Notes under the pieces: generated by a model | Told to the model about the DNA's origin: nothing | The model's input: only the letters and a program-made list of their open reading frames with translations | The model's database searches: none | Made by a program: the position numbers and the translations under genes | Assembly (NCBI RefSeq): GCF_014207955.1 | Contig: NZ_JACHLK010000002.1 | Coordinates: 806,001 to 870,000 of the forward strand | Direction: 5' to 3' | Source: Acidovorax soli | GTDB taxonomy: Bacteria > Pseudomonadota > Gammaproteobacteria > Burkholderiales > Burkholderiaceae_C | Length of the DNA: 64,000 nucleotides | Shown: positions 1-9,216 of the stretch, piece by piece | Layout of the letters: each line of letters opens with the position of its first letter | How positions within the stretch are numbered: the stretch's first letter is position 1

Positions 1-71
1 GGATGGCGACGCCACACCTGGAACGTGCAGGCCGCATAGGCTGCCGCCCGGCGCGGTGCATGGACATGGGG

Positions 72-1166
72 TCAGGGTGATGCCGTGGGCCTGTTGGTCG
101 GCTTCTCGATGACAACGTAGCCCAGCCGCAGATCGCGGGTCTGCACCAGCCGTTCCAGCTCGGCGTCGGACAGCACGACGGTGGCACTGCGGAAGTCCGC
201 CGACCATTGCGGCGTGCCCAGGAAGGCATAGGGCCTGAGCGCATCTTCCAGCAGACGCCGGTTCACGGCAACGCGGGTGGCATACGCCAGGCCTCGCCAG
301 TTGATGAACGGGTACGGAAGGCTGACCACGGCGCGGAACTGCCCTGGACCCAGGGCAGGCAGGGATCCGTACGGCTGCGAGCCAACCGCAACACTGGTTC
401 GGGCCGCATACCCTGCGGCCTTCATCGCAACGGCCCAATCGTTCCAGGCGAGCTCGGCCAGCCCGCGCTCGTTGGTGCGCAGCAGCAGGGTGCCGTTGCG
501 GGTCACACCCGACACATCGAGCACGGTGATGACGCCGCCCACCGTGCTGGCTGGCAGCCCGGACGACAGCGGCACGCCCAGGCGGGTGAGCAGCAGCAGC
601 GCTGCGTCGATCGCTGCCTGGTGCTGTTCGGGCGTCTTGAGCACGAGAAACGCTTCCCCGGTATCTCGGTCGATGTCGAACTCGCCGCCAGCCACCTCCA
701 GTGTGACCTCCACGTCCACCTTCCCGTCCGGGGCCGCCCGCAGGCGGCGGTCCAGTTCGTCGAAATGGCCGTCCGATTGCGGCATCAGGGTGTGGTAGCG
801 CCATTCGGTGTAGTAGTTCACGTTCATGGCCAGGCGGCTGGTGCGCAGTATCTCCAGACCTGGCTCCGTCACCCACATCATGAGGCCGCCCAGCCCATTG
901 ATGTGCCGGCCACCGGGCAGTACCTCGCTGCCCAGTTCGGCCACCATTCTCTGGACCCGTGCCTGCAGCTCTGCCGCCCGGGCAGTGGCGTCCGGAATGC
1001 TGAAGGGATCGAGCAACCACACCGATACCGGCGCAGAACCGCCCTGCTTGATCCGGTCACGGATGCGCTCGTACTCGTAGGGGGTGATCTCCCCTGCGTC
1101 GGCGCCCGCCAGGGGTGCCAGCGCCAGAAGGAATACCAGGGAGGCAAAAGCTCTGCGAAACAGCAT
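72..1166 (-). CDS. secreted protein of unknown function
   Basis: Predicted 364-residue exported protein; I do not recognise the family. The start was placed at the ATG at 1166 because it opens directly into a Sec signal peptide (two Arg, then a hydrophobic core, cleavage near AGADA at residues 20-24); the frame runs on upstream but that extension is Arg/Pro-rich and not protein-like. The mature part has no cysteines in obvious pairs and no transmembrane segment. It looks like a mixed alpha/beta periplasmic protein, with a Leu-rich stretch around residues 170-185. The gene is followed on the same strand only by the window edge, and is preceded by a 450-base gap, so it may be monocistronic. The gene call is good; the function is unknown. 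Confidence 0.7.
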   Translation of the reverse strand: MLFRRAFASLVFLLALAPLAGADAGEITPYEYERIRDRIKQGGSAPVSVWLLDPFSIPDATARAAELQARVQRMVAELGSEVLPGGRHINGLGGLMMWVTEPGLEILRTSRLAMNVNYYTEWRYHTLMPQSDGHFDELDRRLRAAPDGKVDVEVTLEVAGGEFDIDRDTGEAFLVLKTPEQHQAAIDAALLLLTRLGVPLSSGLPASTVGGVITVLDVSGVTRNGTLLLRTNERGLAELAWNDWAVAMKAAGYAARTSVAVGSQPYGSLPALGPGQFRAVVSLPYPFINWRGLAYATRVAVNRRLLEDALRPYAFLGTPQWSADFRSATVVLSDAELERLVQTRDLRLGYVVIEKPTNRPTASP

Positions 1167-1613
1167 GGAACTCCAGTGGCTCGAAAGTGACACGGTGGCG
1201 ATACCGCCCTGGCGGGGCGTGGGTTCCGCCGACCACGGTCCATCGTGACGCAGGGGCGCCGGTCCGGCAAGGCCAGGATTGCCCGTCGCGGCCAATCTGC
1301 CACAAGCGCAGCGGCCCGGCGGCAGAAAAAGCAAAACATTGCTCCATGAGCGTGGTCATCATGGCCTTCAAGATTCCCTCGCGCTACGGCTTCGCCACGC
1401 GCGACAACTTGCAGCTCACGCAGGCGCGGTACACGCTGGCATCGCTGCTGCTGGGCCGGCCTACACCGTTCAGGCGATTGCCAAAAACCTCTCGGGCGGC
1501 TAACGCATCACTGTGGGCGAGTACCTGGCCACGCCCGCCGCGCAGCACGCCGGCCAGCAGCGGTGCACCGCGGGGCCGTGCCTGGCCAGGCCGGCCGGGG
1601 GCATTGACCACCC
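1167..1613. other. intergenic gap with possible gene remnant
   Basis: About 450 bases without a convincing intact gene. On the + strand, pieces of protein-like sequence occur in two adjacent frames (1348-1500 and 1440-1612: one frame begins MAFKIPSRYGFATRDN, the other contains YTVQAIAKNLSGG followed by a stop and then ITVGEYLATP). This is what a frameshifted, decayed gene would look like, but I cannot name it, and chance high-GC frames are not excluded. Confidence 0.3.
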
Positions 1614-4600
1614 CTACCCATTGGCCGCATAGCGCTGCGCCATCAGCTGCTCGAAGTTCTCCAGCGGCACGGGCCGGCTGAACAGATAGCCCTGCCACAG
1701 GCTGCAGCCGTGCTGCGCCAGGAACTCGCGCTGCGCCGTGGTCTCCACCCCTTCGGCGATGACGTCGATGCCCAGGCTCTGCGCCATGCCGATGATGGTC
1801 TGCACGATGAGCGCATCGGTCTCCTGGATGCCGATGTTGCGCACGAAGCTCTGGTCGATCTTGAGCTGGTCCAGCGGCAGCCGCGTGAGGTAGGACAGCG
1901 AGGACTGCCCGGTGCCGAAGTCGTCCATCGAGAAGCCCACGCCCAGCGCACGCAGCGCGTTCATCTTGGTGATGGTCTGCTGTACGTTGTCCAGCGCCAT
2001 GCTCTCGGTGAGCTCCAGCTTGAGCCGGTCGGCGCGGGCGCCGGTTTCGTTCAGCACGGCAAACACCTGGTCCACGAAGTCGCCCTGGCGGAACTGGCGC
2101 GCGCTCACGTTCACAGCCAGTTGCAGGTGGGCGCGCGCGGGGTCGTCTTCCCAATGGCGCAGCTGCAGGCAGGCGGTGCGCAGCACCCACAGGCCGATGG
2201 CAAGAATCTGCCCGGTCTCTTCGGCCAGGGGAATGAACTCGCCCGGCATGACCAGGCCGCGCTCGGGGTGCTGCCAGCGGATCAGCACCTCGGCCCCGAT
2301 GGCCTGCCCGCCCTGCCCCACCTGCACCTGGTAGTACAGGCGGAACTGGTCTTCAGCCAGGGCCTTGCGCAGGTCGTTCTCCATCGCGGCGCGGGCCGTC
2401 ACGGCGGCCTGCATGCGCGGGTCGAAGAAGCGCACGGCGTTGCGCCCGGCGGTCTTGGCGGCATACATGGCCAGGTCGGCGCGCTTCATGAGCTCGTCCA
2501 CCGACTGCGCCTGCCCGGTGAACAGCACGGCACCGATGCTGGGCGTGCTGTGCACGTTGTGCAGGGCCAGCTGGTAGGGCTGGTTGAGCGCGGCCAGCAC
2601 CTTGTTGCCCACGTGCTGGGTGTGCTCGGCCGCCTCGGTGGGCTCGCTGCTCATGCCCTTGAGCAGCAGCAGGAACTCGTCGCCGCCCAGGCGGGCCACG
2701 GTATCGCCCTCGCGCACGCAGGCCTTCAGGCGCTGGGCCACCTGCTGCAGCAGCACGTCGCCCATGTCGTGGCCCAGGGTGTCGTTGAGGTTTTTGAAGT
2801 GGTCCAGGTCCAGGCACAGCAGCGCACCGTACTGGCCTGAGCGGGCGCTGCTGGCGAAGGCCTGCTGCAGCCGGTCCATCATCAGGCGGCGGTTGGGCAG
2901 GTGGGTGAGCGGGTCGTAGAAGGCCAGGTGCTCGATCTCGCGGGCGGCGGCGGCCTTCTGGGTGATGTCGCTCAGCGAAGCCACGTAGTGCGTGAGCCGG
3001 CCCTCGGCATCCTTGACCGCCGTGATGCTCATCTGGTGCAGGTTCACCTGCCCGTCCTTGCAGCGGTTCCAGATCTCGCCGCTCCACTCGCCCACGCCGT
3101 CCAGCGTCCTGCGCATGCCGGTGAAGAAAGCCTCGTCGTGCTGGCCCGAGGCGAGAAACCCGGCGCGCCGGCCCACGGCGTCGGCACTGTCGTAGCCGGT
3201 GATCTTGGTGAAGGCGCGGTTGGTGCGCAGGATCACGGTGTCGGCGTCGGTGACCAGCATGCCCTCCTGCGACTCGAAGGCGATGGCGGCGATGCGCAGC
3301 TCGCGCTCGGCGGTCTTGCGCGCGGTGATGTTGTTGCCGATGCCGCGGTAGCCCAGGAAGACGCCGTCCGCGTCGAACATGGGCGAACCGCTGACGGAGA
3401 CCCACTCCACCGCGCCGGCCGTGGACTGGCGCGGGTACTCGAAGTCGCGGAACTCGCGGTGCTCGCGCAGGGTCTGCTCGTGCTGCGCCCAGTCCACCGC
3501 CTGGCCCTCCAGCGCCGCCACGGCGCCGCCATCGTCGGTGGCCACCTCGTGGCGGGTCTTGCCCACATGCCACTGGGGCCCCGGCAGGGTGCGCTTGGCG
3601 GCCTCGCCTTCGAGCGTCACGAAGCGCAGCTCGGCGTTCTGCTCCCAGTACCAGTCGGACGACAGCATGGTGAGGGTGCGAAAGCGCGCCTCGTTGTCCT
3701 CGAGCTGGCGGCGCACACGGTAGGACTCGGTGACATCGCTGAACACCAGCACCACGCCGGTGATGGCACCCGCGGCATTGCGGATGGGCGCGGCGCTGTC
3801 GGCGATCTGGTACTCGGTGCCGCTGCGGGCGATCAAGGTGGTGTGGTTGGACAGCTCCACCACCCGGCCGCTGGCCATGACCAGCTGCACAGGGTCTTTC
3901 GACGGCTCGCGGGTGCGCGCGTTGACGATGCGAAAGATCTCCGTGAGGGGACGCTCCCGCGCCTCGCGCAGCGACCAGCCGGTCATCTGCTCGGCCACGC
4001 CGTTCATGCGCACCACATGGCCCGCGGCGTCGGTGACCACCACCGCATCGCCGATGGAGTGCAGGGTGATGGCCAGGTTCTCCTCGCTCTGGCGCAGCTC
4101 GCCCTCGGCCTGCTGGCGCGCCTGCGCCATGTGGTTGAAGCGCTGCGCCAGCTGGGCCAGCTCGCGCGCCCCGGTCTCGGGCACCGGCACCACCTGCTGG
4201 CCCTGGGCGAGCTGGTCGGTGGCGCGCAGCAGCCGGGCCAGGGGCTTGCCCACGCCGCGGCGCACGCCTTCGTGCGCCAGCACGAACGAGGCCAGCAGGC
4301 CCAGCAGCAGAAAGCCGATGTCGCGCCACATCTGCTGCGTGATGCGCGCGTGCAGCGCATCGAGCGGCACCGACAGGCGCATGCTGGCCACGGGCCGGCC
4401 CTGCGCTTCGAGCAGGGGGCGCACCACCTCCATGTGGCGTCCACCGCCCTCGGTTTCCAGCACGTGGGCGCCCGCCTGCAGGGCCTGGGCACCCGAGCCC
4501 GGCAAGGGCAGGTCGCTCTGCATGCCCAGCTCCCGCGGGTCGGGCGGAAAGCGCGCGATCACCCGGCCATCGGGGCCGAGCACGCGCGCCACGGCGCCGT

Positions 4601-5189
4601 CGGGCAGGCCCAGGTCGTGCAGGCGCCGGCTCCACCAGTCCAGCGACACCACGGCCACGGCCGCGCCCAGCACCGCACGGGTCTCGGGGTCGACCAGCGG
4701 CTGGGCGAAGCTCACGCTGGCCAGGCCGATCGCCGGGTCGACCTGGAAGCTGCCCACCGAGAACTCGCGCGCCACGATGGCGCGCAGGAAATGGGGCTGG
4801 TCGGTCATGTTCACCGGCGTGGCGGGCGGCACGGCGCTGCAGCGCAGGTCCCCGTCGGCCCGGGGCAGGCCGATGTTGATATAGCTGCCATTGAGTGCCA
4901 GCACCTCGGCCAGGTACTGCGAGCAATCGGGGGCATCGAGCTGCTGCGCCCGGCGCGTCATGGCCAGTTGCTGCAGGAAGGTGCGGGTGGTGTCGATCAA
5001 GCGCTGCTGGCTGTAGGCCATGCTGCGGGTGAGCAGCAGCGCGTTCTCGCGCGCGGCGGCCACCGACTCCTCGCGGTTGGCCTGCGCCTGCAAGGCCACC
5101 AGCACCAGCGCAGGCAGCGTCGCCACCAGGATCAGCAGCCGGATCCTGGCGGACAGGGAGCCCGTGGCCAACTGCCGGAGCGTGCGCAT
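1614..5189 (-). CDS. membrane Cache-HAMP-PAS-GGDEF-EAL c-di-GMP protein
   Basis: A 1191-residue bifunctional cyclic-di-GMP turnover protein. Order seen: transmembrane helix 17-36, periplasmic Cache-like sensor about 40-285, second membrane helix about 290-310, HAMP, three PAS/PAC modules (about 366-490, 500-625, 636-750), GGDEF domain about 755-915 with intact RLGGDEF (near 836), and EAL domain about 935-1180. The phosphodiesterase signature reads EVLIRW rather than EALIRW, with DDFGTG and EGVET retained, so activity is plausible. The GGDEF site is also complete. The start at 5189 (MRTLRQL) puts the first helix near the N terminus; an in-frame ATG at 5219 is an alternative ten codons earlier. 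It is transcribed divergently from the copper operon. The ligand sensed by the Cache domain cannot be told from sequence. Confidence 0.93.
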   Translation of the reverse strand: MRTLRQLATGSLSARIRLLILVATLPALVLVALQAQANREESVAAARENALLLTRSMAYSQQRLIDTTRTFLQQLAMTRRAQQLDAPDCSQYLAEVLALNGSYINIGLPRADGDLRCSAVPPATPVNMTDQPHFLRAIVAREFSVGSFQVDPAIGLASVSFAQPLVDPETRAVLGAAVAVVSLDWWSRRLHDLGLPDGAVARVLGPDGRVIARFPPDPRELGMQSDLPLPGSGAQALQAGAHVLETEGGGRHMEVVRPLLEAQGRPVASMRLSVPLDALHARITQQMWRDIGFLLLGLLASFVLAHEGVRRGVGKPLARLLRATDQLAQGQQVVPVPETGARELAQLAQRFNHMAQARQQAEGELRQSEENLAITLHSIGDAVVVTDAAGHVVRMNGVAEQMTGWSLREARERPLTEIFRIVNARTREPSKDPVQLVMASGRVVELSNHTTLIARSGTEYQIADSAAPIRNAAGAITGVVLVFSDVTESYRVRRQLEDNEARFRTLTMLSSDWYWEQNAELRFVTLEGEAAKRTLPGPQWHVGKTRHEVATDDGGAVAALEGQAVDWAQHEQTLREHREFRDFEYPRQSTAGAVEWVSVSGSPMFDADGVFLGYRGIGNNITARKTAERELRIAAIAFESQEGMLVTDADTVILRTNRAFTKITGYDSADAVGRRAGFLASGQHDEAFFTGMRRTLDGVGEWSGEIWNRCKDGQVNLHQMSITAVKDAEGRLTHYVASLSDITQKAAAAREIEHLAFYDPLTHLPNRRLMMDRLQQAFASSARSGQYGALLCLDLDHFKNLNDTLGHDMGDVLLQQVAQRLKACVREGDTVARLGGDEFLLLLKGMSSEPTEAAEHTQHVGNKVLAALNQPYQLALHNVHSTPSIGAVLFTGQAQSVDELMKRADLAMYAAKTAGRNAVRFFDPRMQAAVTARAAMENDLRKALAEDQFRLYYQVQVGQGGQAIGAEVLIRWQHPERGLVMPGEFIPLAEETGQILAIGLWVLRTACLQLRHWEDDPARAHLQLAVNVSARQFRQGDFVDQVFAVLNETGARADRLKLELTESMALDNVQQTITKMNALRALGVGFSMDDFGTGQSSLSYLTRLPLDQLKIDQSFVRNIGIQETDALIVQTIIGMAQSLGIDVIAEGVETTAQREFLAQHGCSLWQGYLFSRPVPLENFEQLMAQRYAANG

Positions 5190-5317
5190 GGGGCCTTTCG
5201 CGAAAACATCTGGATACATCGTACCCGCGGATGCCCTCGCGCGACAGGTCTGCACGTAAACCCTGCACGACACCGGCGCTTGCGGAACTCCTGCCCCAAA
5301 GCCCGTATCATTAGGGG

Positions 5318-5752
5318 ATGCGTCGCGGCCCCCTGTTTTATCTGCTGATGGTGGTGCTGGTCCTTCGGGGCCTGGTAGGCACTGCCATGGCCGCAGGCAT
5401 GGGGCCCATGCAGCACCCTGCGCCCGCCCCTGTGGCGCAGACCGCGCTGGCGGACCACCACGGGCAGCATGGCAGCCATGCCGCGGCAGCCGATGCCGGT
5501 GCCCATGCCGACCACGGAGCCGCCGACGCTCCGCTGCAGGCCTGCGATGGCAGCGCGCCCGGCAATGCCGGCTGCGCCACGCACAGCCAGCATGCCAACT
5601 GCACGGCCTGCGAGATCTGCCACACCGCGCTGATGGAGCCACCCGCCCTGCCGGCCGGCCTTCCGCGCCTGGCTGCCGGCACCGCCCCTGCAGCCGCCAC
5701 CCCGTTCGACAGCGCCACCGCCGCGCTGGCCATCAAGCCCCCCATCGCCTGA
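5318..5752 (+). CDS. small His/Cys-rich exported protein (CopL/DUF2946-like)
   Basis: A 144-residue protein with an N-terminal signal (hydrophobic core residues 6-22, AMAA cleavage region), then a histidine-rich stretch (DHHGQHGSH near 45-53) and a cysteine cluster CTACEICHTALM near residues 94-105. His/Cys-rich exported proteins of this size commonly head copper-resistance operons (CopL or DUF2946 type), and six copper-related genes follow on the same strand, so periplasmic metal binding or copper-dependent control of the operon is the likely role. An AGGGG just before the ATG is very close to the start. The family assignment is by composition and context; the cysteine motif is what I see directly. 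Confidence 0.7.
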   Translation: MRRGPLFYLLMVVLVLRGLVGTAMAAGMGPMQHPAPAPVAQTALADHHGQHGSHAAAADAGAHADHGAADAPLQACDGSAPGNAGCATHSQHANCTACEICHTALMEPPALPAGLPRLAAGTAPAAATPFDSATAALAIKPPIA

Positions 5753-5975
5753 GGCGGCTTCTCCCCGGGCCTGTTCGGGCCTGGGCAGGAGCGCCTGGCA
5801 CACCCCCACTGCATCCAACGGCGCCACTTGTGCGCGCCGCTGCCGTAGCGCAGGGGTCCGCTTTGCGCACCTGCCCCGTCGCCTGAACCGTGCCCTTCCG
5901 GGCCCGCCCACGCCTGCCTGCGCACGCAGGTGACGGCGCCGCTCCCTTCCCGTCTTTTCTTCAGGAGACCGCAGC

Positions 5976-6326
5976 ATGCGCGACCTCTTTGTTCTTGCTT
6001 CCGGCCGGTTCTGGCTGCGCCCCCTGGCGTGGCTGGCCTGCCTTCTTCTCCCCACCCTGGCCGGGGCGCAGCAGCCCGCCGCTGCCGAACCGGCCCCTGC
6101 AGCCCCGGCGGCCGCTCTCCAGGCGGCCACGGCCCCCTTGGCCCATGCACCCATGCCGGCGCACCCGTGGCGCAGCGATGAGGCCCCCACCGACTGGCGC
6201 GCCGCCCACCAAGCCGTGGGCGCCTTCCCGCGCGGCCATGCCGACATCGTGCGCTGGGAGGCGCGCCAGGGCACGGCCCCGGCCGCAGCCACGCCGGCCG
6301 CAGCGCACCAGGGGCACAAGCCATGA
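5976..6326 (+). CDS. small periplasmic protein of copper operon
   Basis: A 116-residue exported protein with a signal peptide (residues 1-32, LAGAQQ), an Ala/Pro-rich linker (33-60), then a conserved-looking block (TDWRAAHQAVGAFPRGHADI, about 72-91) and a His-containing tail. A good Shine-Dalgarno (CAGGAGACC) lies 5 bases upstream of the ATG. Its stop overlaps the start of the TolC-like gene (ATGA), which indicates translational coupling. I do not know a characterised homologue; by position it is an accessory of the copper efflux/oxidation operon. The 223 bases before it hold no gene. Confidence 0.65.
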   Translation: MRDLFVLASGRFWLRPLAWLACLLLPTLAGAQQPAAAEPAPAAPAAALQAATAPLAHAPMPAHPWRSDEAPTDWRAAHQAVGAFPRGHADIVRWEARQGTAPAAATPAAAHQGHKP

Positions 6327-7777
6327 AGCGGACCGCACAACGGCACCAACTGCCCCGCTGGTCCGCACTGGCCCTGGCCGCCCTGGCCTCCATGTTGGCC
6401 GGCTGCGCCAGCGTCTCGCCCGACGGCCTGCGCGGCGACGTGCAGGCCCTGGCGCAGCCACGCACCGGTGTGGCCGATGCCACCCTGCCCGCGGCCGACC
6501 CGGCCGCACGCGCGCAGGCACGCCAGGCCATCACCGGCTGGCTGGCCCAGCCACTCACGCAGGACGCTGCCGTGCGCACCGCCCTGCTCAACCACCCCGG
6601 CCTGCAGGCCCGGCTGGCGGCGCTGGGCTTGGCCGACGCCGATCGCGTGCAGGCCCTCACCCTGCCCAACCCGCAGTTCTCCATTGCACGGCTCACCAAC
6701 CCCCATGAGCGCGAGATCGAGCGCACGCTGGCCTTCAGCCTGCTGGACCTGGTGACCCTGCCCTGGCGCAGCGCGCGCCAGGCCGGGCGCCTGCAGGTCG
6801 CCACCCTGCAGGCCGCGCAGGAGGTGGTGGCCCAGGCCGCCGACACGCGCCGCGCCTGGCTGCGCGCCGTGGCCGCCGAGCAGGTGGCTGCCACGCATGA
6901 GCGCATGGTCGAGGCCGCCGAGGCCGGCGCCGAGCTGGCCCGGCGCATGGCCCGCGTGGGCAACTTCAGCCGCCTGCAGCATGCACGCGAGCAGGCCGTG
7001 CTGCAGGAGGCCACGGCCCAGCGCGCCCGCGCCCGCCTGGCCGCCGCCACGGCGCGCGAGCAGCTGGCGCGCAGCATGGGGCTGTGGGGGCCAGAGGCGC
7101 AGCAGTTCACCCTGCCCACGCAGCTGCCGGCCCTGCCCGCCACGCCCCTGCCGGCCGATGGCATCGAGGCCACGGCGCTGCGCGAGCGCCTGGACGTGCA
7201 GACCGCGCGCCGGGAGCTCGACACCGAGGCGCGCCAGCAAGGCTGGGCGCGCGCGGGTGCCGTGTTCGGCGACATCGGCATCGCCTACCAGCGCAACACC
7301 GCCACCGAGCGCGAAAGCGGCCACCGCGATACCACACGCGGCTGGGAGCTCGACGTGCCGTTGCCCCTGTTCGACTGGGGCGGTGCTGCGCGCACGCGGG
7401 CCCAGGCGCGCGTGGAGCAGAGCGCTGCCACGCTGCAGGACACGGCCGTGCGCGCGCGCAGCGAAGTGCGCAGCGCCTGGCTCACCTACCGCACCGCGCT
7501 CGACCTGGCGCGCCAGCAGCGCGACGAGGTCGTGCCGCTGCGCCAATTCATCAGCGAAGAGACCACGCTGCGCTACAACGGCATGCTCGCCAGCGTCTGG
7601 GAGCTGCTGGCCGAGGCACGCGCCAGCACGCAGTCGGTGGCCGGCGCCATCGAGGCGCAGCGCGACTTCTGGCTGGCCGAGACCGACCTGCAACTGGCCC
7701 TCACGGGCACCTCGCCCGGGGCCCTGCAAGGCTTGGCTTCGGGCGCCGCCACCCCCTCCACCCCACAAGGCCACTGA
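6323..7777 (+). CDS. TolC-family outer-membrane efflux lipoprotein
   Basis: A 484-residue outer-membrane factor. The N terminus is a lipoprotein signal with lipobox LAGC (Cys near residue 29), followed by long Ala/Arg/Gln-rich amphipathic helices in two repeats, as in the TolC/CusC fold; the end of each repeat has the usual DLARQQRDEV and SVWELLAEARAS type segments. It would form the exit duct through the outer membrane for a metal or solute exporter. No RND pump or membrane-fusion protein is encoded next to it, so it either pairs with a pump elsewhere or serves the oxidase operon in some other way. It overlaps the previous gene by 4 bases and is 6 bases before the multicopper oxidase. Confidence 0.9.
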   Translation: MKRTAQRHQLPRWSALALAALASMLAGCASVSPDGLRGDVQALAQPRTGVADATLPAADPAARAQARQAITGWLAQPLTQDAAVRTALLNHPGLQARLAALGLADADRVQALTLPNPQFSIARLTNPHEREIERTLAFSLLDLVTLPWRSARQAGRLQVATLQAAQEVVAQAADTRRAWLRAVAAEQVAATHERMVEAAEAGAELARRMARVGNFSRLQHAREQAVLQEATAQRARARLAAATAREQLARSMGLWGPEAQQFTLPTQLPALPATPLPADGIEATALRERLDVQTARRELDTEARQQGWARAGAVFGDIGIAYQRNTATERESGHRDTTRGWELDVPLPLFDWGGAARTRAQARVEQSAATLQDTAVRARSEVRSAWLTYRTALDLARQQRDEVVPLRQFISEETTLRYNGMLASVWELLAEARASTQSVAGAIEAQRDFWLAETDLQLALTGTSPGALQGLASGAATPSTPQGH

Positions 7778-7783
7778 CCCACC

Positions 7784-9175
7784 ATGCAAAGACGCCATTT
7801 CTTCACGGCAGGCGCCGCCACGGCCATGGCTGCCACCGCTGTCAGCCGCGTGGCCCTGGCCGCGCTGCCCGAGCCCGTGCAGCAGGCCAGCGCCGACACC
7901 GCGCCGCCGCTGCACCCGCAGAGCGGCCGGCCCTACAACCCCGTGGTCACGCTCAACGGCTGGACCGCGCCCTGGCGCATGAACGCCGGGGTCAAGGAGT
8001 TCCACCTGGTGGCCGAGCCCGTGGTGCGCGAGGTCGCGCCCGGCTTCGTGGTCAACATGTGGGGCTACAACGGGCAAAGCCCGGGCCCCACCATCGAGGT
8101 GGTGGAGGGCGACCGCGTGCGCATCTTCGTCACCAACCGCCTGCCCGAGGCCACCACCATCCACTGGCACGGCCAGCGCCTGCCCAACGGCATGGACGGC
8201 GTGGGCGGGCTCAACCAGCCGGGCATTGCACCGGGCAAGACCTTTGTCTACGAGTTCGTGGCGCGCCGGCCCGGCACCTTCATGTACCACCCGCATGCCG
8301 ACGAAATGGTGCAGATGGCCATGGGCATGATGGGCCTGTGGATCACCCACCCCAAGGCCGCGCACCCGCACATCGCCACGGTGCAGCGCGACTACGTCTT
8401 TTTGCTCAACGCCTTCGACGTGGAGCCCGGCGCGCGCACGCCCAAGGTCAACACCATGCTGGACCACAACATCTGGTGCTGGAACAGCCGGGTCTTCCCG
8501 GCCATCAGCCCGCTGGTGGCGCGCCAGGGCGAGCGCGTGCGCATCCGCGTGGGCAACCTCACCATGACCAACCACCCCATCCACATCCACGGCCATGAGT
8601 TCGAGGTGACGGGCACCGATGGCGGGCCCGTGCCCAAGAGCGCGCGCTGGCCCGAGGTGACCACCGACGTGGCCGTGGGCCAGATGAGGCAGGTGGAGTT
8701 CATCGCCGACGAGCCCGGGGACTGGGCCTTCCACTGCCACAAGAGCCACCACACCATGGGCGCCATGGGGCACGACGTGCCCACCATGATCGGCGTGGAC
8801 CACAAGGGCCTGGTGGGCAAGATCCAGAAGATCGTGCCCGACTACATGGTGATGGGCGAGCGCGGCATGGCCGACATGGGTGCCATGGAGATGCCCCTGC
8901 CCGACAACACCTTCCCCATGATGGCTGGCACCGGGCCCTATGGCCCGCTGGAGATGGGCGGCATGTTCACCACCTTCAAGGTGCGCGCCCACCAGGCGGC
9001 GGGCGACTACCGCGACCCGGGCCACTACGCCCAGCCGCCCGGCACCCAGGCCTACGAGTGGCAGGGCGCGCCCGCAGCCACGCCGGCCCCGCCGCGCACC
9101 ACCACGCCTGGCACCGCGCCCGGTGCCGCCAGTGCACGCAAGCCTGCCGCCCACAGCGGCGGCCACCAGCATTGA
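7784..9175 (+). CDS. Tat-exported multicopper oxidase
   Basis: A 463-residue periplasmic multicopper oxidase, probably oxidising Cu(I) to the less toxic Cu(II). Seen: twin-arginine leader (RRHFFTAGAA, residues 3-12), then the copper-ligand motifs in the expected order: HWHG (127-130), HPHAD (169-173), HPIHIHGHE in the C-terminal half and HCHKSHH with following Met-rich segment. The region around the last motif is rich in Met and His (KSHHTMGAMGHDVPTMIGV, and PDNTFPMM further on), typical of copper-tolerance oxidases. The last 60 residues are Ala/Pro/Thr-rich and end in GGHQH. It lies between a TolC-type gene and a cupredoxin gene in the same operon. Shorter than CopA, nearer to the two/three-domain copper oxidases. 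Confidence 0.92.
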   Translation: MQRRHFFTAGAATAMAATAVSRVALAALPEPVQQASADTAPPLHPQSGRPYNPVVTLNGWTAPWRMNAGVKEFHLVAEPVVREVAPGFVVNMWGYNGQSPGPTIEVVEGDRVRIFVTNRLPEATTIHWHGQRLPNGMDGVGGLNQPGIAPGKTFVYEFVARRPGTFMYHPHADEMVQMAMGMMGLWITHPKAAHPHIATVQRDYVFLLNAFDVEPGARTPKVNTMLDHNIWCWNSRVFPAISPLVARQGERVRIRVGNLTMTNHPIHIHGHEFEVTGTDGGPVPKSARWPEVTTDVAVGQMRQVEFIADEPGDWAFHCHKSHHTMGAMGHDVPTMIGVDHKGLVGKIQKIVPDYMVMGERGMADMGAMEMPLPDNTFPMMAGTGPYGPLEMGGMFTTFKVRAHQAAGDYRDPGHYAQPPGTQAYEWQGAPAATPAPPRTTTPGTAPGAASARKPAAHSGGHQH

Positions 9176-9216
9176 TTCATTGATTGATTCACGACCCCCA
9201 TTTTCTGGAGCAGACC

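Noticed and set aside
2353..5268. 971- and 815-residue frames overlapping the first GGDEF-EAL gene
   Set aside because: Arg/Pro/Gly- or His/Gln-rich shadow translations of the real gene in other frames.
5280..5311. Promoter TTGCGG to TATCAT before the copper operon
   Set aside because: The spacer is 20 bases and the -10 would lie only 6 bases before the ATG, so it was not called.
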